Positions 17,125-25,753 of a DNA stretch of 64,000 nucleotides are shown piece after piece; within the stretch, counting starts at the first letter, position 1, and each line of letters begins with the position of its first letter. This DNA comes from Streptomyces spinosus. GTDB lineage: Bacteria > Actinomycetota > Actinomycetes > Streptomycetales > Streptomycetaceae. The translations under genes were made by a program, and so were the position numbers. The notes below the pieces were generated by a model. It was not told where the DNA came from. It did not search any database and saw nothing but the letters and a program-made list of their open reading frames with translations. The stretch is taken from assembly GCF_020400655.1 (NCBI RefSeq), contig NZ_JAINRC010000002.1, positions 558,001 through 622,000 of the forward strand, written 5' to 3'.

Positions 17125-19422
17125 GTGACCATCGAGACCTACCGCGACGCCTGGGGAATCCCCCACCTGCGGGCGTCCAGCGCCCGCGAACTCGCCCGTG
17201 CGCAGGGCCGGGTCACCGCCCACGACCGGGCCTGGCAGCTGGAGGTCGAACGCCACCGCGCCCAGGGCACCTCCGCCGCCTTCCTCGGCGCCGGGGCGCT
17301 CTCCTGGGACGTCTTCGCCCGCCGGGCCCGGCTCGACGACACCGCCCGCCGCTGCTTCGCCGCGCTGGAACGACGGGACCCGGAGACGGCCGACTGGGTA
17401 CGGGCGTACGTCGACGGGGTCAACGAGGGGCTGCCCGCCGGCGCCGGCCGCGCCCCCGAGTTCGCGCGTGCCGCTCTGGCCCCCGGCCACTGGCGGCCGT
17501 GGACGCCCCTCGCCGTCTGGCTCGGCACGCACATCCTCTTCGCGGGCTTCCCGGCCAAGCTCTGGCGCGAGCGGGCGGTACGGCACCTCGGCCCCGGGGC
17601 CGTCGGCCTGTTCGCCACCGACGGGACCGGTACGGCGGGCAGCAACGGCTGGCTGGTCACCGGCGACCGCACGGACACGGGGCACGCCCTCCTCGCCGGC
17701 GACCCGCACCGCTTCATCGAGGACCCCGGTGTCTACCAGCAGATCCACCTCTCCTGCCCCGAGTTCGACGTCGTCGGACTCGCCGTGCCCGGCGTCCCCG
17801 GCATCGCCCACTTCGGCCACACCGGCACGGTCGCCTGGGCCGTCACCAACGCCATGGCCGACTACCAGGACCTCTACCGCGAACGGCTCCGCCGCACCGG
17901 CGCGGGCATCGAGGCACTGGGCCCCGACGGCACCTGGCACCGCGCCGGCCGCCACACGGAGACCGTCCTCGTCGCGGGCGAGCCCCCCGTCGAGATCGAG
18001 GTCGTCGAGACGCCCCGGGGCCCGGTGATCGCCGGGGGACCGGAGGGACTCGAAGCGATCGCCCCGGCGCCGGCCTCCCCGGCAGGAGACGCGCCGCCGC
18101 CCCCAGGGGGCGCCCCCGTGGCCGTCGACGCCCGGCCGGCCCACGCCACCTCCCCAGCCGGTGCGTCCGAGCGCCGGACCCGTGGACCCGCCGGGCCCGG
18201 CCCCGCGCGTGGCACGGAGGCCGCCGACGGCGCGGCCGAGGCGCTCGCCCTGCGCTACCCGCCCCGCGTGACGGAGGACCTCGGCTTCAGTGCCCTCCTC
18301 CCCCTTCTCCGCTCCCGCACGGTCGCCGACGTCGACACCGCCCTGGACGCCTGGAGGGAGCCGGTCAACGTCGTACAGGCCGCCGACACCGCCGGAGGCA
18401 CCCTGCACCGCGTCGCCGGCCACGTCCCCCTGCGTGCCGGGACCAACCGCCTGAAGCCGGTCCCCGCCTGGGAACCCGGTCACGAATGGCGCGGCGCGCA
18501 CGAGACGCCGTACGCCCGCCCGGCCACCGAGAACGGCATCGCGGTGATGGCCAACGCCCGCGGTCTCGCCGCCCCCCTCGGCGTCGAGTTCGCCCCGCCC
18601 CACCGCGCCACCCGCATCCGCGCCCTGCTCGAAGCGCGCCCCACCTGGACCGCCGACGGCATGTCCGGGATCCACACCGACACCCACCTCGGTTCCGCCG
18701 CGGCCCTCCTGGACCGCCTCGCCGCCCTCACCGGCCTCAGCCCGGCCGCGGCGGCCCTGCGGGACCGCCTGCTCACCTGGGACCGCCGGATGGCGGCGGA
18801 CAGCACGGACGCGGCGGCGTACGCCGCGGTGCGCGGCGCGGTCGTACGGCACCTCGCCGCGCACCCGGTCCTCGCCCCGCTCACCGAGCCCCCGGCCTAC
18901 CCGGACGTCCTGCTGCCCTGGCTGGCCCTGGTCCCGCGCGTCGGCCACGCCCTCGAGAACCTCCTGCGCGCCGGGGACCTGTACGGCATCGACCGCGCGG
19001 CAGCCGTCCGCACCGCCCTGGAGGAGGTCGCCGCCGCGCCCCCCGCCGGGCCCTGGTCGGCCACCCACCGCCTGGCCCCCTGGACGGCACTCCCGCAGGC
19101 CCCCGGGCCCGGCGCGGACGGCCCAGGTCTCGCCGGCGACCACGACTGCGTGCTGTGCACCTCCGCCGTCCCCGGTCTCACCGACCGCGCCGCCCGCGGC
19201 CCGGCCGCCCGCTTCGTCTGGAACCTGGCCGACCGCGCCGACAGCCGCTGGGTGGTCCCGTTCGGCGCCGACGGCGTCCCCGGCGCGGCCCACCACCGCG
19301 ACCAGCTCCCGCTGTGGACCGCCGGAGAACTGGTCCCGGTGATCACCGACTGGACCCGGCTCAGCCCCGAACCCGCGAACGCGCCCGAGACAACCCAGGA
19401 GACCGAGGAACCCCATGACTGA
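17125..19422 (+). CDS. Penicillin-acylase-family Ntn hydrolase, iron-box controlled
   Basis: The 765-residue protein begins YRDAWGIPHLRA, the classic N-terminus of the acylase alpha chain. The self-processing site is G172-S173 in GTAGSNGWLVTGDRT; Ser173 would become the N-terminal nucleophile of the beta chain. The family hydrolyses amide bonds of beta-lactams, acyl-homoserine lactones or, in PvdQ, the fatty acyl chain of a siderophore precursor. No signal peptide is visible, so it is predicted cytoplasmic. A low-complexity insert lies at ~310-375. The GTG follows GGGAGA, and the gene overlaps the next one by 8 bp. The iron box and neighbours point to siderophore metabolism; the substrate is unproven. 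Confidence 0.9.
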   Translation: MTIETYRDAWGIPHLRASSARELARAQGRVTAHDRAWQLEVERHRAQGTSAAFLGAGALSWDVFARRARLDDTARRCFAALERRDPETADWVRAYVDGVNEGLPAGAGRAPEFARAALAPGHWRPWTPLAVWLGTHILFAGFPAKLWRERAVRHLGPGAVGLFATDGTGTAGSNGWLVTGDRTDTGHALLAGDPHRFIEDPGVYQQIHLSCPEFDVVGLAVPGVPGIAHFGHTGTVAWAVTNAMADYQDLYRERLRRTGAGIEALGPDGTWHRAGRHTETVLVAGEPPVEIEVVETPRGPVIAGGPEGLEAIAPAPASPAGDAPPPPGGAPVAVDARPAHATSPAGASERRTRGPAGPGPARGTEAADGAAEALALRYPPRVTEDLGFSALLPLLRSRTVADVDTALDAWREPVNVVQAADTAGGTLHRVAGHVPLRAGTNRLKPVPAWEPGHEWRGAHETPYARPATENGIAVMANARGLAAPLGVEFAPPHRATRIRALLEARPTWTADGMSGIHTDTHLGSAAALLDRLAALTGLSPAAAALRDRLLTWDRRMAADSTDAAAYAAVRGAVVRHLAAHPVLAPLTEPPAYPDVLLPWLALVPRVGHALENLLRAGDLYGIDRAAAVRTALEEVAAAPPAGPWSATHRLAPWTALPQAPGPGADGPGLAGDHDCVLCTSAVPGLTDRAARGPAARFVWNLADRADSRWVVPFGADGVPGAAHHRDQLPLWTAGELVPVITDWTRLSPEPANAPETTQETEEPHD

Positions 19423-20002
19423 TCTGCACGTCCAGCACGTCGACGGCTACGGCACCGTCCGCATCCGCCCCCTCGACCCGGAGGGCGACGCGGACCTGGT
19501 CCACGCCTGGGCCGGTGACGAACGCGCCGCGTTCTGGGGGATGAACGGCCTCACCCGCGCCCAGGTCGCCGAGGTCTACGCCCACATGGACACCCTCGAC
19601 ACCCACCACGCCCACCTGGTCGCCGTGGACGGTGAACCGGCCGCGCTCCTGCAGACGTACGAGCCGTCCGCCGACCGGGTCGGCGAGTGCTACGACGTCC
19701 GCCCCGGCGACCTCGGCGTCCACCTCCTCCTCGCCCCCGCCGGCCCCGCCGGCGCGCGCCCCGGCTGGACGGCGGCCCTGCTGACGGCGATCACGACCTA
19801 CGTGCTGCTGGTCCTGGACCGCCGGCGGATCGTGATCGACCCCGACGTGCGCAACGCCAAGGCCATCGCCCGCTTCGAACGCCAGGGCTTCGAGCGCGGC
19901 CCGGCCGTCGTCCTCCCCGAGGTCGACCTGCCCGACGTGCACCTGCCCGAGAAGCACGCGCAACTGGCCTTCCTGGACCGGGCGGCAGCCTTCCCCGGCT
20001 GA
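19415..20002 (+). CDS. GNAT/IucB-like acyltransferase (siderophore type)
   Basis: The 195-residue protein resembles the AlcB/IucB/MbtK acyl-CoA N-acyltransferases. It opens with a beta strand (VRIRPLDPEGDADLVHAWAG), has FWGMNGLTRAQVAEVY, QTYEPSADRVGECYDVRPGDLGVHLL (in parts) and a C-terminal RIVIDPDVRNAKAIARFERQGFE. These enzymes acylate hydroxylated lysine, cadaverine or ornithine side chains of hydroxamate siderophores. The ATG lies inside the acylase 3' end, so the two are translationally coupled and under the same iron box. No amine monooxygenase or synthetase is nearby. Confidence 0.82.
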   Translation: MTDLHVQHVDGYGTVRIRPLDPEGDADLVHAWAGDERAAFWGMNGLTRAQVAEVYAHMDTLDTHHAHLVAVDGEPAALLQTYEPSADRVGECYDVRPGDLGVHLLLAPAGPAGARPGWTAALLTAITTYVLLVLDRRRIVIDPDVRNAKAIARFERQGFERGPAVVLPEVDLPDVHLPEKHAQLAFLDRAAAFPG

Positions 20003-20189
20003 CGGCGCCCGACGAGCCGATCGCCCTCCCCCCGCGCCCGGCTTCACCCGCCCGGGGGCACCCCCGCCGGCCTCGAACGCGTCACGAGCCGGAACACCGT
20101 CCACCACCCGGTGGCGGACGGCGGGGTGACGGTCCGTCCGGCCTGGTGAGCACGCGGCCGGTTCCCGCCGTACCTAAGGGGAGGCACGG

Positions 20190-22088
20190 GTGCACGGGCG
20201 GGAACGGAGGCTGACGGTGCGGCGCGACGCGGACCACGAAGGAGCCCACGGCAAGGACCGGGTGCGAGCCCGGGACGGCGACCGGCGAGGGCACGGTCCG
20301 TCGCGGCGCCCGGCAGCGGCGTTCCTGCTCGTACTCCTCCTCCCCGCCCTGCTCCCCGCCCTCCTCCTCGGCACGGCGACGCCCGCCTCCGCGCACGCCG
20401 TCCTGCGCGCCACGGACCCCGCCGACGGAACCCTCCTGCGCACCGCCCCCCGTCACGTCACCCTCACCTTCACCGAGTCGGTCGGCCTGCTGACCGACTC
20501 CTTCCGGGTGTACGACCCCGGGAACCGGCGCCTGCGCACCGGCCCCGCAGGCCACGCCGCCGGCCGCTCCGACACCGCGCGCGTCACCCTCCCCGCCCGG
20601 CTCGCCACCGGGACGTACACGGTCGCCTGGCGGGTGGTGTCGGCCGACAGCCATCCCGTGTCCGGCGCGCTGACCTTCTCGGTGGGCAAGCGCACGGCGG
20701 CACCGGCGGCCCTGCCCCGGGAGCGCCCGGAGAACGGGGCCACCACGGCCCTGCACACCATCGCGCGCTACCTCGCCTACCTCTCCCTGGCACTCCTGCT
20801 GGGCACCGCCGCGTTCGTGGCCTACTGCCGCCCGCCGACGACGGCCCACCTGCGCATCCCCGCCGTGGCCGCCGCGGTGACGCTCGTGGCCTCCACCCTC
20901 GCCGTGTACCTCCTGCGCGTCCCCTACGAGGAGGCCGCCTCCCCGACGACCGCCTTCTCCCTCTCCGCCCTCACCCACACGGCGACGACCCGCCCCGGCC
21001 GGCTCCTGCTCCTCCGCCTGGCGCTGCTGCTCCTGGCCGCGGCCGCCGCAACCCTGCTCAGGACCCGGCGCGTCAGACTCCCGCGCCGCGTCACCCTCGC
21101 CGCGGCCACCGTGCTCGCCGTCGCCCTGGCCCTGACCTGGTCGGCGTCCGACCACGCCGCGGCGGGCATCCAGGTCCCGGTGGCGATCGTCTCCTCCACC
21201 CTGCACCTGCTGGCGACGGCCGCCTGGCTGGGCGGCCTGGCCGCGCTCCTGTGGACGCTGCGGCACGCCCCGCGAACCGCCACCGCCCTGCCGGCCTCGG
21301 TCCCGGCCCGCTTCTCCCGGCTGGCGTTCACGTCGGTGGTGGTCCTGGTCGTCACCGGCGTCTACCAGTCCTGGCGCGGCCTCGGCTCCTGGCAGGCGCT
21401 GACCGGCACGACGTACGGCCGCACGCTCCTGGCCAAGCTGGCGGCGGTCACCGCGCTGCTCCTCGCGGCGGCCTGCTCCCGCGCCTGGACGGCCCGCCTG
21501 ACCCGTCCCGCGCAGGCCGCCGTCCGCGCCCGCGTCCCCGAACCGGCCACGGGCCCCGCGCTCCCCGAACCCCCGCCGGAACCACCCCCGGTCCCGCCCC
21601 TGCGCCTCCTGCGCCGCTCGGTCCTTCTCGAGACGGTGGCCGCCGCGCTGGTCCTGGCCCTGACCACCCTCCTGACCAGCACCGTCCCCGGCCGCGCGGC
21701 GACGGAGTCCGCCCAGCCCGCGCCCTCCACAGCGACGGGCGTCCAGACGGCCTCGGTCCTCACCGTCCCCTTCGACACCGGCGCCCCCGGCGGCCACGGC
21801 AAGGTGCAGATCACCCTGGACCCCGGCCGCGTCGGCACCAACTCCCTCCAGGCGGTGATCTACGGCCCCGACGGCGGCCTCGCCACGGTTCCCGAGCTCC
21901 GGGTCACCCTCACGCTCCCGGCGCGGCGCCTGGGCCCTCTGGACACCAGGCTCACCGACCGCGGCGGCTACTGGTCCGCGCCCGCCTTCACCGTGCCCCT
22001 CCCCGGCACCTGGACGGTGAGGGCGACGGTCCGCGTGTCGGACCTGGACCAGGTGACGGTGTCGGCACCGGTGCGGGTGAAGCGGTAG
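20190..22088 (+). CDS. CopC-CopD fusion copper protein with C-terminal FixH/YtkA-like domain
   Basis: The 632-residue protein has a signal anchor at ~45-68 ending ASAHAVL; the mature CopC domain starts at His, an expected Cu(II) ligand. CopC spans ~68-170, with SADSHPVSGALTFSV containing the second conserved His. The CopD membrane domain (~180-500) has about eight helices, with HAAAGIQVPVAIVSSTLHLLATAAWLGG. A C-terminal beta domain (~530-632) resembles YtkA/FixH. It is likely to bind copper outside and import it. The GTG follows AAGGGGAGG. Confidence 0.88.
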   Translation: MHGRERRLTVRRDADHEGAHGKDRVRARDGDRRGHGPSRRPAAAFLLVLLLPALLPALLLGTATPASAHAVLRATDPADGTLLRTAPRHVTLTFTESVGLLTDSFRVYDPGNRRLRTGPAGHAAGRSDTARVTLPARLATGTYTVAWRVVSADSHPVSGALTFSVGKRTAAPAALPRERPENGATTALHTIARYLAYLSLALLLGTAAFVAYCRPPTTAHLRIPAVAAAVTLVASTLAVYLLRVPYEEAASPTTAFSLSALTHTATTRPGRLLLLRLALLLLAAAAATLLRTRRVRLPRRVTLAAATVLAVALALTWSASDHAAAGIQVPVAIVSSTLHLLATAAWLGGLAALLWTLRHAPRTATALPASVPARFSRLAFTSVVVLVVTGVYQSWRGLGSWQALTGTTYGRTLLAKLAAVTALLLAAACSRAWTARLTRPAQAAVRARVPEPATGPALPEPPPEPPPVPPLRLLRRSVLLETVAAALVLALTTLLTSTVPGRAATESAQPAPSTATGVQTASVLTVPFDTGAPGGHGKVQITLDPGRVGTNSLQAVIYGPDGGLATVPELRVTLTLPARRLGPLDTRLTDRGGYWSAPAFTVPLPGTWTVRATVRVSDLDQVTVSAPVRVKR

Positions 22089-22107
22089 GGGCGAAGGGCC
22101 GGCGGGA

Positions 22108-22596
22108 TCAGGCGGTGTGCAGGAAGAGCTGCGGGGACCAGCCGGTGCAGCTGCCTGGTCCCGCCTCGTCGACGGCGCCGGCGCACGCCCTGACCTTGAA
22201 GTTCCAGTCACCGCGCGCGGGCGCGTCGACCGTGGCGACCCGGTACTCGCCCATGCGCAGCTGCCAGCTGTACCAGCCGAGGCGTGACGGATACGTGTAG
22301 CGGACCTCGTAGTAGGAGTAGCGCGGGCTGGAATAGCCGCCGTAGTACACCCGCAGCGTGTTGGCGCACCCGTCGAAGCGGGCGCCCGCGTACGGGGTGT
22401 CCGCGTACTTGAACCGGTTGGGCGCACCGCCCAGGTTGGTGCCGCCGCCCGGCGGATACGCGTCCTGGGACGCGCACGGGCTCGCCGCGGCGGAGGCCGG
22501 CACCCGCGCCGGCGCCGCGGACGCCGTACCGCCCACGGAGACGACGGGAACCGCCAGGGCCACGGCAGCGGCCACCACAGGCAACGAACGCCCCAA
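22108..22596 (-). CDS. Secreted protein of unknown function
   Basis: A Sec signal peptide (SLPVVAAAVALAVPVVSVGGTASA, in part) precedes a ~130-residue exported domain. That domain is rich in Tyr/Gly/Arg (YYGGYSSPRYSYYEVRYTYP) with four cysteines that could form disulfides. A TTG at 22596 is chosen because GGAGG sits 8 nt before it; a GTG at 22605 overlaps that ribosome site. No family is recognised. Confidence 0.7.
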   Translation of the reverse strand: MGRSLPVVAAAVALAVPVVSVGGTASAAPARVPASAAASPCASQDAYPPGGGTNLGGAPNRFKYADTPYAGARFDGCANTLRVYYGGYSSPRYSYYEVRYTYPSRLGWYSWQLRMGEYRVATVDAPARGDWNFKVRACAGAVDEAGPGSCTGWSPQLFLHTA

Positions 22597-22723
22597 GGCC
22601 CTCACCTCCAGCGAAAGAACCTCAGAGACCACAGTGCACTTTCGCCCCAGGCGCCGCATCCGGAGGGCGGCGAGGCGGGCCGGGACCGGAGCGCGGCCGG
22701 ACGGTGACCGCCGGCGGTGCGGT

Positions 22724-23131
22724 TCAGCTGGTGAACGGCCGCCGACGGAGGGACTCGGACGCGCAGCGCACGCAGGTCTTCGCCGCCGGACGGACTTCGA
22801 GGCGCTCCGTCGGGATCGGCTCACCGCACTGCTCGCAGCGCCCGTAGTCGCCTCTCTCCAGCCGTTCGAGGGCGCGGTCGAGATCGTTCAGATGCTCGCG
22901 CGCCTGGGACAGCAGGGCGGCGACGTGCGCCCGCTCGAAGGCCGTGCTCGACCCTTCCGGGTCGTGCTCGTCGTCGACGGCCACCAGCGCGTTCGCCTCC
23001 ACGATCCCTTCGTACTCACGGCTGAGGGCGGCTATCTGCCGCAGTGTGCCGACACGGTCGGCCGCGAGCAGCGCCCGCATCGACTCGCCCTGGGGTGCGG
23101 GAAAAGCGGCATTGATGGACCGGTCACTCAT
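22724..23131 (-). CDS. TraR/DksA-type C4 zinc-finger protein
   Basis: The 135-residue protein has the coiled-coil hairpin (LSQAREHLNDLDRALERLERGDYG) followed by the C4 zinc finger CEQCGEPIPxERLEVRPAAKTCVRC, the DksA/TraR C-terminal signature. DksA-like proteins enter the RNA polymerase secondary channel. The usual acidic tip residues are not obvious here, so a regulatory effect with or without ppGpp is uncertain. The N-terminal 40 residues are divergent. Confidence 0.88.
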   Translation of the reverse strand: MSDRSINAAFPAPQGESMRALLAADRVGTLRQIAALSREYEGIVEANALVAVDDEHDPEGSSTAFERAHVAALLSQAREHLNDLDRALERLERGDYGRCEQCGEPIPTERLEVRPAAKTCVRCASESLRRRPFTS

Positions 23132-23218
23132 ATCGGAGTAAACCTCGCTGTCTCTGCCGAATTCCCGGGTGCTCGGGCGAAGCCGGCCTCAGCGGAGCCG
23201 GCCTCACCGAAGACGGCC

Positions 23219-24289
23219 TCAGCGATGACGTGGGCGGCCACGCTGGTACTGCTTCGGCCACGGGACGTCGTCACCGAGCACGTGGGCCGCGTGGAGCGGC
23301 CAGGTCGGGTTGCGCAGCAATTCGCGCGCGAGCATGATCGCGTCGGCCGAGCGGTCCACGAGGATCTGGTCCGCCTGCTCCGGTGCGGTGATCAGGCCGA
23401 CCGCGGAGACGGGCAGGGCCGCGCCCTCGCGGACGGCTCGGGCGAAGGGCACCTGGTAGCCGGGTTCCACTTCGATACGGGCGTTGTGCACGAGCCCGCC
23501 GCTGGTGACATCCACCAGATCGACGCCGTGGGTCACCAGGTGCCGCGACACCTCTACCGTCTCCTCCGGGGTCCAGCCGCCGTCGGCCCAGTCCGTGGCC
23601 GAGAAGCGCACGAACAACGGGCGGTCCTCCGGCCACTGCGCCCGTACGGCGTCGGTGACCTGGACCAGGAAACGGCTGCGCCCGTCGAGGTCGCCTCCGT
23701 ACTCGTCGCTGCGGTGGTTGGACAGCGGTGACAGGAACTGGTGCAGCAGATAGCCGTGCGCGGCGTGGATCTCCAGGACCTGGAAGCCGGCGGACAGCGC
23801 CCGCGCGGCGGCCTCGCCGAAGGCCCGGACCAGGGCGCGGATGTCGTCCGCGCCGAGTTCCCGCGGGGCCGGCCAGTCGCCGAACGGCAGCGGCGACGGA
23901 GCGACCGTCTGCCATCCTCCGGCCTCCGGTTCGACGTACGCGTCACCCTCCCAGGGCGGTGCCGTCGACGCCTTGCGGCCGGCATGAGAGATCTGGATGC
24001 CGGCGACGGCTCCCTGCCCGTGGACGAAGTCGGTGATCCGCTTGTACGCGGCGGCCTGCCCGTCGTCCCAGATGCCGGCGTCGGAAGGGGTGATCCGGCC
24101 CTCGGGTTCCACGGCCGTGGCCTCCTGCATGACCAGGCCCGACCCGCCGCGTGCCAGGGAGCCGAGATGGACCAGATGCCAGTCCTGCGGATAGCCGTCG
24201 ACCGAGCTGTACTGGCACATGGGGGCCACCCAGGCCCGGTTCGGGAAGGTCGTGCCGCGGAGGGTGAGCGGCGAGAAGAGACGGCTCAT
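23219..24289 (-). CDS. NADH:flavin oxidoreductase, old yellow enzyme (YqjM-like)
   Basis: This is a 356-residue FMN TIM barrel of the thermophilic-like OYE class: APMCQYSSVDGYPQDWHLVHLGSLARGG (in parts), with the Cys that tunes FMN, HAGRKAS, the substrate-binding HAAHGYLLHQFLSPLSN and RSRF. Such enzymes reduce activated C=C bonds with NAD(P)H. GAGG lies 6 nt upstream of the ATG. The stop codon lies in a 15-bp sequence repeated three times just downstream (23179-23226). Confidence 0.92.
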   Translation of the reverse strand: MSRLFSPLTLRGTTFPNRAWVAPMCQYSSVDGYPQDWHLVHLGSLARGGSGLVMQEATAVEPEGRITPSDAGIWDDGQAAAYKRITDFVHGQGAVAGIQISHAGRKASTAPPWEGDAYVEPEAGGWQTVAPSPLPFGDWPAPRELGADDIRALVRAFGEAAARALSAGFQVLEIHAAHGYLLHQFLSPLSNHRSDEYGGDLDGRSRFLVQVTDAVRAQWPEDRPLFVRFSATDWADGGWTPEETVEVSRHLVTHGVDLVDVTSGGLVHNARIEVEPGYQVPFARAVREGAALPVSAVGLITAPEQADQILVDRSADAIMLARELLRNPTWPLHAAHVLGDDVPWPKQYQRGRPRHR

Positions 24290-24518
24290 CGGAGGCCTCG
24301 CAGGAGGGAGGTGAGAAGCCGGGTGCCCCCGGCCGTCGAGCCGTGACGGCCTGGTTCCCGCGGGGCGCCCCGCACGGTGGGTGCCCACGAGTACCCCGGC
24401 CGCTCGTGGCACAACCACCGGCCAGGCGTGCGCACCCGGGTCGTCGACGGTGATCGGGGTCGTCTTTACCGAGACCAGAACTGAGACCTGAGCCCAGAAC
24501 CGAGACCGGGGTGCCTGG

Positions 24519-24944
24519 TCATACCTTCTTGGCGACGATGGTGTCCGGGAGGAGCTTCTCCAGGTCGTCCACGTCCGAGGTGAAGACGGTGACCTGCCCC
24601 TTCTGTCGGCGTGCGATGACAGCGAGCACGGCATCGATCGCGTACTTGTGACCGTGCAGCTTGGCGTCGGACAGGAGACGCCGGGCCTGGCGGGCCTCGT
24701 CCTTTCCGACATCGGCGACCTTGAGCCGGGAGAGCACCCAGTCCCAGCGCTGCTCGGTGGTTCTGCCGTCGTACGCCTCGACCAGCGTCATGGGAGACGT
24801 CACCACCTCGGCCTCACCCCCGGCCGCGAGGTCGAGCCAGGCGATCATCCTGCGGTCGCCGCGCACGGCCAGAGACAGGGCTTCGCAGTCGAGTACGAAC
24901 ACGCGCAGTGGCCGCCGGCTGTGCTCACCGGCGCGCTTCTTCAC
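24519..24944 (-). CDS. PIN-domain toxin (VapC-like RNase)
   Basis: The 141-residue PIN-domain protein has acidic positions in VFVLDCEALS (Asp ~20), SPMTLVEAYDG (Glu ~55), KYAIDAVLAVIA (Asp ~105) and VFTSDVDDL. These are the Mg-binding residues of VapC endoribonucleases that cut tRNA or rRNA. The GTG start overlaps the antitoxin stop (GTGA), so the pair is coupled. The sequence ends normally, so the toxin appears intact. Confidence 0.87.
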   Translation of the reverse strand: MKKRAGEHSRRPLRVFVLDCEALSLAVRGDRRMIAWLDLAAGGEAEVVTSPMTLVEAYDGRTTEQRWDWVLSRLKVADVGKDEARQARRLLSDAKLHGHKYAIDAVLAVIARRQKGQVTVFTSDVDDLEKLLPDTIVAKKV

Positions 24945-25219
24945 GCGGCCTCTCCGGCGTCGTGCCCTCCGGCGGTACGACGGCCCTCGTGCTCGGCGTC
25001 GAGATCGTTCAGTTCCGCGAGGGCTGCCGCGCGCTCGTCCTCGGTGACCGGCCCGTGTTCCTCCTGCAGCCAGTCGACCAGCTCCAGCAACCGGTCCCGG
25101 TCGCGCTTGAACCGCAGCGCTTCGGCTACATACGCCGAAAGTCCCCGCTCAGCCGCGTCGGCGCGGATCTCGTCGAGGAGATCCTCGGGGATCGTCACCG
25201 TGACTTTCTTCGTCGCCAT
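24941..25219 (-). CDS. Ribbon-helix-helix antitoxin paired with PIN toxin
   Basis: The 92-residue protein has an N-terminal RHH DNA-binding fold (MATKKVTVTIPEDLLDEIRAD, in part, then GLSAYVAEALRFKRDRDRLLELVDWLQ). Its acidic C-terminal tail would wrap the toxin. The start at 25219 is taken over longer frames because MATKKVTVTIP is the typical first strand. TATGGT ends 7 nt upstream with no Shine-Dalgarno, so translation may be leaderless. An inverted repeat overlaps the promoter. Confidence 0.85.
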   Translation of the reverse strand: MATKKVTVTIPEDLLDEIRADAAERGLSAYVAEALRFKRDRDRLLELVDWLQEEHGPVTEDERAAALAELNDLDAEHEGRRTAGGHDAGEAA

Positions 25220-25225
25220 ACTGGG

Positions 25226-25258
25226 GACCATACTCCTGGTGTAAGCGCCCTTACCAGG
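25226..25258 (-). promoter_or_regulatory. Toxin-antitoxin promoter and operator
   Basis: On the minus strand a TATGGT -10 box (25232-25227) lies 7 nt before the antitoxin ATG. Upstream of it is an inverted repeat CCTGGTgTAAG-CGCC-CTTACCAGG at about 25235-25258 with one extra base in one arm. That is where an RHH antitoxin would bind for autoregulation. Confidence 0.55.
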
Positions 25259-25398
25259 GGCGTTGAACCAGTCAGGCATCCAGGATGCGGATGGTTGATC
25301 TCGCAGTCCTTCCCTCGCCGAAGCCATCTGGGGAAGTCCCGAGACACCCCCTGTGGACAAAAACCGGGACAACGAGGTCTGAGGATTCTGAGGACAAC

Positions 25399-25434
25399 GT
25401 CGAAGGGCCCCACCTTGCGGTGGGGCCCTTCGAC
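25399..25434. terminator. Strong hairpin between toxin-antitoxin locus and tRNA-Ser
   Basis: A perfect 16-bp stem with a TTGC loop (25399-25414/25419-25434). It lies 3' of the tRNA-Ser on the minus strand and lacks a T-tract, as is common in Streptomyces. Confidence 0.75.
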
Positions 25435-25453
25435 ATCGTGCCCGGTGAGGCAC

Positions 25454-25541
25454 TGGCGGAGGATACGAGATTCGAACTCGTGAGGGGTTGCCCCCAACAC
25501 GCTTTCCAAGCGTGCGCCCTAGGCCTCTAGGCGAATCCTCC
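25454..25541 (-). tRNA. tRNA-Ser (GGA), CCA encoded
   Basis: The acceptor GGAGGAT/ATCCTCC, discriminator G and an encoded CCA are present, with a long class II variable arm. The anticodon loop TTGGAAA gives GGA, which reads UCC/UCU. Confidence 0.95.
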
Positions 25542-25661
25542 GCCGGAAACATTACATGACCGAGGGGAGTGCTCGCGAACCCGTTCCCGCAGGCCGTCCC
25601 CGGGTGGGGTCGCGGGGCCGGCCGGGTTCGGACCGGTGCCCGCCATCGGGTACTGTGGGGC

Positions 25662-25753
25662 ACAGCCCCTCACGCGGCGCTATCTGACTGAACTCCCCCA
25701 GGGCCGGAAGGCAGCAAGGGTAGGTCGGCTCTGGCGGGTGCGTGGGGGGCCCT
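25662..25753 (+). ncRNA. ffs: Signal recognition particle RNA (bacterial small type)
   Basis: The diagnostic domain IV loop GGGCCGGAAGGCAGCAAGGGTAG (GGAA tetraloop plus asymmetric AGCA loop, quoted in part as GGCCGGAAGGCAGCAAGGG) lies at about 25711-25734. The terminal helix pairs CCCCTCACGC (from ~25666) with GCGTGGGGG (to ~25749). It binds Ffh for cotranslational targeting. Placement just before dnaX matches other Streptomyces genomes as I recall. Exact ends are estimated. Confidence 0.9.

Noticed and set aside
15643..19416. 1257-codon minus-strand ORF
   Set aside because: Only its last 197 codons are real (the DNA glycosylase). The rest is antisense to the SIP-acylase region, Gly/Arg-rich and without motifs.
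17081..20002. Complete siderophore biosynthetic cluster
   Set aside because: No amine monooxygenase, decarboxylase, NIS synthetase or NRPS is present; only tailoring and reductase functions are here.
23179..23226. 15-bp sequence repeated three times (AGCCGGCCTCAGCGG-like)
   Set aside because: It is short, imperfect and partly inside the end of the OYE gene; likely simple sequence drift.
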